Part shown: positions 9,265 through 14,739 of the stretch, in pieces
Layout of the letters: every line of letters begins with the position of its first letter
Position numbering within the stretch: the stretch's first letter is position 1
DNA from: a virus
IMG/VR virus record: IMGVR_UViG_3300043436_001797
Location: 17,818 to 81,817 of that record
DNA: 64,000 nucleotides
Direction: 5' to 3' (one strand)
Notes under the pieces: generated by a model
What the model was told of the DNA's origin: nothing
Database searches by the model: none
Seen by the model: the letters and a program-made list of their open reading frames with translations, nothing else
Translations under genes and position numbers: made by a program

Positions 9265-9428
9265 TGGGAAACATGCTATATCAAGCTTCTGACAATATGA
9301 GTACTGTCAAAGGCGATAAGACTGCTAAGTACAGCAATGCTGCTACAAATCTTTCTTTAACAAATTCTCCAGACCTAACCAAATCTTTACTAAATTATAG
9401 TAAAGCAAGTAATTATGGCGGCAAGTAA
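9264..9428 (+). CDS. Small protein of the basic gene run, 54 aa
   Basis: The ORF begins MGNMLYQASDN and ends ASNYGGK. Its ATG overlaps the previous stop (TAATG) and its end overlaps the next gene by 14 bases. It is rich in Asn, Ser and Lys with no known domain. The tight overlaps on both sides, and the absence of any other good frame, support it as a real gene. Function unknown; probably a small virion component like its neighbours. Confidence 0.55.
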   Translation: MGNMLYQASDNMSTVKGDKTAKYSNAATNLSLTNSPDLTKSLLNYSKASNYGGK

Positions 9429-9573
9429 AAAACAAATGATTAAGCGCAAAGATGGATCCTACAGTCAACGAGGACTGTGGGATAATATCCGCGCTAACAA
9501 AGGTTCTGGTAAGAAACCTACCAAGCAAATGCTAGAACAAGAAAAGAAAATTAAATCAAAAACCAAAAAGTAA
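9415..9573 (+). CDS. Small basic phage protein with GLWDNIRANKGSGKKPT motif, 52 aa
   Basis: The sequence runs MIKRKDGSYSQRGLWDN, then IRANKGSGKKPTKQMLEQE, and ends in a Lys-rich tail. I recognise the RKDGSYSQRGLWDNIR...GSGKKPT pattern from many small hypothetical proteins of marine and gut Bacteroidota phages; no function is known. The start overlaps the preceding gene by 14 bases and the stop overlaps the next start (TAATG), so the frame is well supported. The charge is strongly positive. Confidence 0.7.
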   Translation: MAASKKQMIKRKDGSYSQRGLWDNIRANKGSGKKPTKQMLEQEKKIKSKTKK

Positions 9574-9785
9574 TGGCTGCTAAAAAGTCAACCAGTAAAA
9601 AGTCTTCCCCTGTGGTATCTATGTCATCTAAAGCAGAGATGCGTAAGTGGGAGGTAGAATCTGCTATGAATACACTTCGTAGAGCAGATGAAATCCGTAA
9701 GGATGCTAAGATGATGGGTGATGTAAAGAAACTTGCACAAGAGCAAATTAAAATGTTAGGTGGTATTGCTAACCCTAAAAAGTAA
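9573..9785 (+). CDS. Small basic helical protein, 70 aa
   Basis: A Lys/Ser-rich N-terminus (MAAKKSTSKKSS) is followed by a predicted amphipathic helix region (AEMRKWEVESAMNTLRRADE, then IRKDAKMMGDVKKLAQEQI) and an NPKK end. It looks like a nucleic-acid-neutralising or assembly peptide, but no family is recognised. It is translationally coupled on both sides through TAATG overlaps. Confidence 0.6.
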   Translation: MAAKKSTSKKSSPVVSMSSKAEMRKWEVESAMNTLRRADEIRKDAKMMGDVKKLAQEQIKMLGGIANPKK

Positions 9786-10030
9786 TGGCAAAGAAAGTTA
9801 AAGTAACAGCGGGTGGTGAGAAGCATGTAGTCTATAAGAAGACTACTAAACGCGGTAAAGGAGAACCCGGTGATATTATGGTGAACCACCCTACCAAAGA
9901 TAAAGGTAAGTGGGATACCATAAACCTAACTAAGATTGGTAGAGCAAAGACAGTAGCAGAAGGTGTAGCATCCACTAAAAAGTGGCACAAGGATAACCCT
10001 GATTACAAGTACAAAAAGAAGAAAAAGTAA
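9785..10030 (+). CDS. Very basic small protein ending in a lysine run, 81 aa
   Basis: More than a third of the residues are Lys or Arg, and the protein ends YKYKKKKK. The central part (KGEPGDIMVNHPTKDKGKWD, then TINLTKIGRAKTVAEGVAST) has a conserved-protein look: GDIMVNH...KWDTINLT recurs in small phage proteins. A role in binding packaged DNA, or as a small internal head protein, would fit the charge, but this is inference. The start overlaps the previous stop. Confidence 0.62.
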   Translation: MAKKVKVTAGGEKHVVYKKTTKRGKGEPGDIMVNHPTKDKGKWDTINLTKIGRAKTVAEGVASTKKWHKDNPDYKYKKKKK

Positions 10031-10031
10031 T

Positions 10032-10280
10032 ATGGCAAAGTCACCTGCATGGCAAAGAAAAGAGGGTAAGTCACCAAGTGGTGGACTTAACGCTAAGGGT
10101 AGAGCTTCCTACAATAAGGAAACAGGAGGTAACCTTAAAGCACCACAACCTGAAGGTGGTTCTAGAAAGAAGTCATTTTGTGCAAGAATGTCCGGGATGA
10201 AAAAGAAGCTTACTTCTAGCAAAACAGCTAATGATCCAGATAGCAGGATTAATAAAGCTTTGCGTAAGTGGAAATGTTAA
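10032..10280 (+). CDS. Small basic protein of the GGLNAKGRASYN family, 82 aa
   Basis: The motifs SPAWQRKEGKSPSGGLNAKG, APQPEGGSRKKSFCARMSGM and NDPDSRINKALRKWKC are characteristic of a small-protein family I recognise from many marine phage genomes, where it lies among structural genes and has no assigned function. Two Cys residues (in SFCAR and at the C-terminus) are conserved-looking. It is strongly basic. Position between other small basic genes suggests a co-expressed set of virion components. Confidence 0.72.
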   Translation: MAKSPAWQRKEGKSPSGGLNAKGRASYNKETGGNLKAPQPEGGSRKKSFCARMSGMKKKLTSSKTANDPDSRINKALRKWKC

Positions 10281-10297
10281 TGTAAATTAGTAATACT

Positions 10298-10513
10298 ATG
10301 GCAAAGAAATCAAAGTCTCCATTACCAAAAAAACTACTTGGTGGAGGTGGTAAAGAAGACAAGTATAGCGGATTAGGATTTAATCCTGCTGCTCCTGGAA
10401 TGTTTAATATGGGTAAAAGGACAGCAGCTCTTGGAGCTTATGTGAGTAAGAACGGTATACCCGGAATGAAAAAAGGTGGTTCTACTAAATCTAAAAAAAG
10501 AAATGAAAAGTAA
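10298..10513 (+). CDS. Small basic protein with MKKGG motif, 71 aa
   Basis: It starts MAKKSKSPLPKKLLGGGGKE and ends GIPGMKKGGSTKSKKRNEK. The MKKGG element recurs in the next protein of the run (MKKGGAVKKKK), and related Lys/Gly-Gly elements occur in the large cargo proteins. The centre is Gly/Ala-rich (FNPAAPGMFNMGKRTAALGA). No fold is recognised. The next gene begins inside its last codons. Confidence 0.6.
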   Translation: MAKKSKSPLPKKLLGGGGKEDKYSGLGFNPAAPGMFNMGKRTAALGAYVSKNGIPGMKKGGSTKSKKRNEK

Positions 10514-10682
10514 ATGCATGCAGTGCGGTGGCGCTAAAAAAATGAAAGCAGGTGGTGCTAGTGAATCCTTTAAAAAACTTGCACCTCCTTATGATAAAGC
10601 TACCTATGCTGATAAAATTGCTGGCGCTAAAAAGAATGCCGGTACAATGAAAAAAGGTGGTGCTGTAAAAAAGAAGAAGTAA
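10503..10682 (+). CDS. Small basic protein with CxxC and two GG motifs, 59 aa
   Basis: I choose the ATG at 10503 (MKSKCMQCGGAKKMKAGG), not the frame's earlier ATG at 10476. The later start gives an 11-base overlap typical of this run and an N-terminus of the type seen in small crAss-like proteins. CMQC could bind a metal, but with one pair it would need a partner. The C-terminus is MKKGGAVKKKK. The stop overlaps the next ATG. Function unknown; very basic. Confidence 0.62.
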   Translation: MKSKCMQCGGAKKMKAGGASESFKKLAPPYDKATYADKIAGAKKNAGTMKKGGAVKKKK

Positions 10683-10993
10683 TGAAAAAGAAGCTTAAAA
10701 AATATCAGTCACAGGGTGAAGTTAAACGCAAGGGGTACATGACTCCTGTTGCTCCAAAAGATACCACTGGCTACGGAAGTGCAGCTGACAGAATAAGAAA
10801 AGCGCTTGAAAAAAGAGACCCAGGTTTTTATAAAACTCCTGAAAGTGTAGGAGGAAAATCAGGAAATATTGATCCTAAGTTTGCGATAGATCCTAAAAAA
10901 GTAGGTGCTAAGTCTGGTGATATTGATCCAGGATTTAACAAGAGTGTGCCTAAGAAAAAGTTAGGTGGCACAAATAAAAAGAAAAAGAAGTAA
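10682..10993 (+). CDS. Small basic protein with an N-terminal KYQ motif, 103 aa
   Basis: The N-terminus MKKKLKKYQSQGEVKRKG carries the same L-x-K-Y-Q-x-x-G-E-V sequence that recurs in the giant cargo proteins 26-36 kb downstream (compare LDKYQIKGEV in the 2311-aa protein). The rest is Lys/Pro/Gly-rich with an imperfect internal duplication: DPGFYKTPESVGGKSGNIDP, then KKVGAKSGDIDPGFNKSV. The tail ends in five lysines. No enzyme motif. The shared motif ties this small protein to the cargo set and suggests common targeting or processing. Confidence 0.65.
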   Translation: MKKKLKKYQSQGEVKRKGYMTPVAPKDTTGYGSAADRIRKALEKRDPGFYKTPESVGGKSGNIDPKFAIDPKKVGAKSGDIDPGFNKSVPKKKLGGTNKKKKK

Positions 10994-11157
10994 TGGCAAA
11001 AGATAAAAAGTGGATTCAAAGCGCTACTGCTAGCATCAAGCGTAGAGGTACAGAGGGAGTCTGCACCGGATCTAAATTTGGTAGCTCATCTTGTCCCGCT
11101 GGTAGCAAGAGATACAATCTTGCTAAGACTTTTAGAAAGATGGCTAAGAAAAAGTAA
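10993..11157 (+). CDS. Small basic protein with SIKRRGTEGVC and YNLAKTFRKMAKKK motifs, 54 aa
   Basis: The ORF begins MAKDKKWIQSATASIKRRG, contains GVCTGSKFGSSSCPAGSKRY with two Cys residues, and ends NLAKTFRKMAKKK. I recognise this pattern from numerous small hypothetical proteins in marine phages. The start overlaps the previous stop (TAATG). Very basic; it may interact with DNA or act as a small virion protein. Function unknown. Confidence 0.7.
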   Translation: MAKDKKWIQSATASIKRRGTEGVCTGSKFGSSSCPAGSKRYNLAKTFRKMAKKK

Positions 11158-11178
11158 TCTATAAATTCTATATATAAA

Positions 11179-11373
11179 ATGAAAAAGTATATGACAGGTG
11201 GTGTAGCTAATCCTAATACAAAAGCTACAGTTCAGAAAGTAGCTGGTTCAAAAGGTGCAGGTACTACTAAATCTACCAAAGCTACTGTAGATAAAAAAGC
11301 AACTGGTAGAACAGGTGGTGGTAACAAACCCGCTTCTGTTGAGCCTAAGAGCAAGAAGAAAAACGTTAAGTAA
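11179..11373 (+). CDS. Small basic Lys/Thr/Gly-rich protein, 64 aa
   Basis: It begins MKKYMTGGVANPNTKATVQK. The opening M-K-K-Y plus GG resembles a degenerate version of the KYQ/GG elements in neighbouring proteins. It then has KATV repeats (TKATVQKVAGS, TKATVDKKATG) and ends KSKKKNVK. It looks intrinsically disordered. The stop overlaps the next start (TAATG). A short AT-rich gap (11158-11178) separates it from the previous gene. Confidence 0.6.
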   Translation: MKKYMTGGVANPNTKATVQKVAGSKGAGTTKSTKATVDKKATGRTGGGNKPASVEPKSKKKNVK

Positions 11374-12077
11374 TGTTAAACAGTACCCTTAGATTAAAGA
11401 TTCAACAGCGGTTAAACAAACTCGCTAGTCAGGACTACGATAATATCGAGTGCTGGCAAATTGTTGAAGCTTTTAATAAAGCTCAAATCGAATGGGTACG
11501 TAGACAAATCATGGGTCGTAATGCTGCGCAAGCAGGTGCAGAACAAACTGTACGAAAGATTGATGATTTGCAAAACTTGCTTACACCACTTTCCCTTACT
11601 TCATTAAACGCGGGAGACTACTATTTAACCAATCCTCTACCAAATAACTATCTAGAGTATCACAAGCTAGACATAACAGCTACAAAAGACTGCTGTACAG
11701 ATCCAAAAGATCTTATAGTTTATTTGGTTGAGGAGGTTAATAGCAGCGTTCTTCTTAGAGATGAGTTACGCAAACCAAATTTTGAGTGGGCGGAGACTTT
11801 TTGCACAGTTGTAAATAATGCCATCAGAGTATATACAAACGGTGAGTTTGAAATAAGAGATGTTACTCTGATGTATTATAGACAACCTCGTCGTATAGCA
11901 ATTGCTAACTGCGGTGATCCATATACCGGTGCAATAACTACGACAGATGTAGAATGCGAGTTTCGAGATGATATTGCTGAAGTATTGGTTGACGCTGCTG
12001 CATCTATATTAGCAGCTGACATAGAATCATTTAGTCAGTATACTCGTACTTCACAACAATCAGAAACTAATACATAA
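11373..12077 (+). CDS. Probable neck or connector protein
   Basis: A 234-aa protein. The N-terminal helical part LASQDYDNIECWQIVEAFNK, then AQIEWVRRQIMGRN, is a pattern I recognise from structural clusters of crAss-like and marine phages. Later strands include YYLTNPLPNNYLEYHKLDI and VTLMYYRQPRRIAIANC, and the C-terminus is an Ala/Asp-rich helix (DDIAEVLVDAAASILAADIE). The helical start, beta middle and final helix resemble head-tail adaptor proteins, and the phrase DDIAEVLVDAAASILAADIES is like the end of connector proteins. No direct evidence fixes which ring it forms. It is translationally coupled to the small basic run before it. Confidence 0.5.
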   Translation: MLNSTLRLKIQQRLNKLASQDYDNIECWQIVEAFNKAQIEWVRRQIMGRNAAQAGAEQTVRKIDDLQNLLTPLSLTSLNAGDYYLTNPLPNNYLEYHKLDITATKDCCTDPKDLIVYLVEEVNSSVLLRDELRKPNFEWAETFCTVVNNAIRVYTNGEFEIRDVTLMYYRQPRRIAIANCGDPYTGAITTTDVECEFRDDIAEVLVDAAASILAADIESFSQYTRTSQQSETNT

Positions 12078-12079
12078 TT

Positions 12080-12529
12080 ATGGAAAATAATGTTTTAAGA
12101 AGATCCCTTAAGACTGGATCACAACAATCACAGAGCGCGTCTTCTAGCAGCAAAGGTGCTGACATGGGGAAACTTGTTTCAGAATTTTTGGAAGCAGTAA
12201 CTTCTGTGCATAAAGCTCATCTTAAAATTACAGGTCCTGGTTCATATGCTGCACATACAGCAATGGGTGCATTTTATGATGAAATCGGAGATCTTGCTGA
12301 CTCTATTGCTGAGTCATACCAGGGAGTAACCGAGACGCTGTTAAATATTCCAGCTACTCAACAAGCTTCCTTTACTAGTGCGGGAGACTGCGTAAACTTC
12401 TTGAATGACCTCTACCAAAAGGTGGATGCTGCTCAAAAAGCTTGTGCTTATTCTGAGATTATTAATGACTTAGACAATGTCAAGTCACTGATTAACGGCA
12501 CTAAGTATAAACTAATTTTCTTGAAATAA
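12080..12529 (+). CDS. Ferritin/Dps-like helical protein (DUF5856-type)
   Basis: A 149-aa protein. The N-terminal 30 residues are Ser/Gln-rich and probably flexible. Residues about 36-85 match the ferritin-like DUF5856 pattern seen in T4-like and other phages: FLEAVTSVHKAHLKITGPGS, then YAAHTAMGAFYDEIGDLADS and IAESYQG. The His, Glu/Asp spacing in H-x-A-H, H-T-A-M-G-x-F-Y-D-E-I and D-x-I-A-E resembles the Dps/ferritin dinuclear site. Two more helices follow (CVNFLNDLYQKVDAAQKACA, EIINDLDNVKSLING). Dps proteins protect DNA or oxidise iron; whether this one binds metal is unknown. In phages the family usually occurs among structural genes. Family call from pattern recognition only. Confidence 0.62.
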   Translation: MENNVLRRSLKTGSQQSQSASSSSKGADMGKLVSEFLEAVTSVHKAHLKITGPGSYAAHTAMGAFYDEIGDLADSIAESYQGVTETLLNIPATQQASFTSAGDCVNFLNDLYQKVDAAQKACAYSEIINDLDNVKSLINGTKYKLIFLK

Positions 12530-12555
12530 TTTGGAAGTTCTAAAAGGATTTCCTA

Positions 12556-12601
12556 TATTAACTATATATTTTTGTTTGTAACCCTTTAATTTTTTAAAAC
12601 A
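12556..12601 (+). promoter_or_regulatory. TAnnTTTG box and conserved late leader before the 450-aa protein
   Basis: TATTTTTG at 12567-12574 fits TAnnTTTG. The following TTTGTAACCCTTTAATTTT, then TTAAAACA and the ATG, is almost the same as the leader at 7980-8006, and the AACC(T)TTTA element also precedes the capsid gene. No Shine-Dalgarno site. A proper -33 TTG at the expected spacing is not seen. Confidence 0.55.
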
Positions 12602-13954
12602 ATGGCTTATTTTAATCATGCCTTTCACAAAGTGTTTTTAGCAACAAATGCTACTGACGCTTATGTTACTACAGGTAATGCTCGTGCTCTTTTACCTGCT
12701 CAAGTTGGTTTTTATGCTGCTCCAAACAAAGGAGTAACTAATAACAACACTCCAGATGCTTTGGTTGTCCCTGGTACTAACGACTGTCCACTTGTTTTGG
12801 CGCAAGGTTCTATTTACGCTAGCGACAAAATTGGTCCTTTCCACGGAGGATACAAAGAAACTTCAAAATCAAAAATCATCAATCCTAAGTATGTAACAGG
12901 ATTTTGGAGAGTTAATGCTTGTGGTATTCGTCAAGAGTCTATTTCTGTTGGAACAACCTTTGACACTACTACTGCGACAACTATTTCTCCTTGCACTGAG
13001 GGTGCTGATTTTGAATTTAAATGTGGGGAGACTTACTACCTTCGCGTAGATATCAAAGGTTCTCCAGCACTTCGCTACCTTTCTAGAAATGACTATTTTA
13101 CAGCTAGTGCTTATACTGGTTGCTGCGATGAAAATAATACTCCAGCTAATCCTTTGCTTGTTTATATTAACTGGGCATATCAGTTGTTGAATTCTCCTTT
13201 GACGAATCCTTTCATCAGAATTAGAATTCAATACGGTGCTGCTGGTGCTAATACTTTGAATCCTGCAGGATTGGTAACAGCTAACTGGTTTACATCTGCT
13301 GCTGCTGACTTGCAAATTTTGAATAACTACATTACTGGAGCACTTGCTATTCCTAGCGCAACTATTGCTGGATTTATCATTCAGGGTGCTTATGTAGACA
13401 CTCAGTTCGGTGACTGTACTTTCTACCCAAATGATGCTTTGCAAGCTTACTTGGAGCCAGTTAAGTTGTATGCATCTATGGTTGACTACAATGGTGATCC
13501 ATGTGCATTTACAGGTATTTGCGTAAGAAATAGCTGTCTTGGTCGTCAAGGTATGGGTTATGGTGAAAGCATTGTTCGTCGCTTGATTTTGTCAGAAGGA
13601 TATGCTCAGTCTCCTTTCTATACTGGACGTGATCTTCGTATTCGTGAGATTACCCAAGGTTACAATGTTACTGATGCAATTGACCGCGGACTTGCTACAA
13701 CTGCTCAATACGACAGCGTATTTATTCAGCATAGTGTTCCACGTTTCAACAATCCTACTGGTACATTTGACAATGATCAGTATTTGTTGGAAATTGTATT
13801 CCCAACAGGTAGTGCAGATGCTACAACATTCTGTACTAACGTAGGAACTTGGTTGACTGATAACGGTAGCGCTTGTATCCTTGAAGCAGGTTCTGCAGAG
13901 CTTTATGCTTGTGCAGATAACAGTGCTATATGCGATAACGCAGCTTTGGATTAA
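12602..13954 (+). CDS. Abundant Cys-containing virion protein, function unknown
   Basis: A 450-aa protein starting MAYFNHAFHKVFLATNATDA. I do not recognise an enzymatic fold; the protein is beta-rich with many Thr, Asn and Ala, and Cys pairs (TGCCDENN, CTFYPNDAL, CAFTGICVRNSC, ILEAGSAELYACADNSAICD). It has its own promoter-like leader and a strong terminator, and its codon usage is biased like that of the capsid gene (TTG, GGT, GCT, TAC). Together these suggest one of the most abundant virion proteins. Position at the start of the fibre module suggests a capsid-surface or tail/fibre protein. What would settle it is virion proteomics or structure comparison. Confidence 0.55.
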   Translation: MAYFNHAFHKVFLATNATDAYVTTGNARALLPAQVGFYAAPNKGVTNNNTPDALVVPGTNDCPLVLAQGSIYASDKIGPFHGGYKETSKSKIINPKYVTGFWRVNACGIRQESISVGTTFDTTTATTISPCTEGADFEFKCGETYYLRVDIKGSPALRYLSRNDYFTASAYTGCCDENNTPANPLLVYINWAYQLLNSPLTNPFIRIRIQYGAAGANTLNPAGLVTANWFTSAAADLQILNNYITGALAIPSATIAGFIIQGAYVDTQFGDCTFYPNDALQAYLEPVKLYASMVDYNGDPCAFTGICVRNSCLGRQGMGYGESIVRRLILSEGYAQSPFYTGRDLRIREITQGYNVTDAIDRGLATTAQYDSVFIQHSVPRFNNPTGTFDNDQYLLEIVFPTGSADATTFCTNVGTWLTDNGSACILEAGSAELYACADNSAICDNAALD

Positions 13955-13970
13955 TATTTGACTAATAATA

Positions 13971-14006
13971 AAAAGGGAGAGGGAGTTATACTCTCCTCTC
14001 CTTTTT
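13971..14006 (+). terminator. Strong intrinsic terminator after the 450-aa protein gene
   Basis: AAAAGGGAGAGGGAG (13971-13985) pairs with CTCTCCTCTCCTTTT (13991-14005 and on) with a TTATA loop, about 15 base pairs with one bulged T in the 3' arm and a T run at the end. The architecture, including a bulged T and the T run folded into the stem, is the same as in the terminator after the capsid gene. Confidence 0.88.
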
Positions 14007-14019
14007 AATTTATATACAC

Positions 14020-14580
14020 ATGGATAAACATCAGTTAGCTTTAGATATCCCCGATACACTATCAGGTTGTATATTTCGCGTAGTTGACGCTAGTATTTAT
14101 AGCTCAGCTGGAGTAGTAGATTGTACTAGATTGGATATAACTCCTCCCGGATTTACATCTCCATTCTATATGTCTAACTTAGAGACTGGTTTTATTGCAA
14201 ACCTTACCGCTTGCAATATTGGTCTGCAGACGGCTAACTGTGGGAATACCTACAATGACTTTGCAGATGGTGTCTACAATGTCAAGTATAGTATTAATGA
14301 TAGTCCTGATGTATATGTTGAATACAATCATTTAAGAATTACTTCTGCATTAAATCAGATAAATGATTTACTTTGTTGTTTAAATTTGCAAGCATGTGAC
14401 CCACAAGGTCCTGTAAAAGATAAACTAAAAGAAGTTCAATTGCTTGACACTTTTTTAAAAGCAGCTAAAGCAAAAGTAGAATACTGCAATAGTATAGATC
14501 AAGGTATGGATATGTACAGATATGTAGTAAAGAAATTAAACAAACTTGCTTGCGGCTGCGGTTGTTCATCATGTAACTAA
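14020..14580 (+). CDS. Conserved phage structural protein of the LDIPDT family
   Basis: A 186-aa protein. LALDIPDTLSGCIFRVVDAS, DCTRLDITPPGFTSPF, then VYVEYNHLRITSALNQIND form a pattern I recognise from structural clusters of many Bacteroidota phages. The second half is helical (VKDKLKEVQLLDTFLKAAKA, KVEYCNSIDQGMDMYRYV) and ends in a Cys cluster, CGCGCSSC. The first half looks like a beta domain, and the second like a helical attachment. The family has no assigned biochemical function. It lies at the head of the fibre module after a terminator, and its leader is only the terminator tail and ATATACAC. A role in fibre attachment or assembly is plausible. Confidence 0.6.
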   Translation: MDKHQLALDIPDTLSGCIFRVVDASIYSSAGVVDCTRLDITPPGFTSPFYMSNLETGFIANLTACNIGLQTANCGNTYNDFADGVYNVKYSINDSPDVYVEYNHLRITSALNQINDLLCCLNLQACDPQGPVKDKLKEVQLLDTFLKAAKAKVEYCNSIDQGMDMYRYVVKKLNKLACGCGCSSCN

Positions 14581-14595
14581 TTAAACCAATATATT

Positions 14596-14739
14596 ATGTC
14601 ACAGTGTCCAAATTGCGGAGCAGCTATGAGCTGCGGATGTCAAAAGAAAGTACTTTCTAATGGTAAAATAGGATGTACTAAATGTGTTAATCAAACTTCT
14701 ACAGCAGAGGCAAAAGAAACTGAAACTAAGAAAGAATAA
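14596..14739 (+). CDS. Small zinc-ribbon-like protein, 47 aa
   Basis: MSQCPNCGAAMSCGCQKK, then SNGKIGCTKCVNQ, and an acidic Lys/Glu/Thr tail. Seven Cys residues in CPNC, CGC and CTKC give enough ligands for at least one zinc site. I recognise CPNCGAxMSCGCQKK as a recurrent small phage protein next to tail genes. The ATG is 15 bases after the previous stop and the stop overlaps the next ATG (TAATG). It may assist folding or attachment of the Cys-rich fibre proteins around it; this is inference. Confidence 0.68.
   Translation: MSQCPNCGAAMSCGCQKKVLSNGKIGCTKCVNQTSTAEAKETETKKE

Noticed and set aside
10476-10502. An upstream start at 10476 for the 59-aa basic protein
   Set aside because: It would add MVLLNLKKE and overlap the previous gene by 38 bases. 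The ATG at 10503 gives the compact overlap and N-terminus typical of the run.
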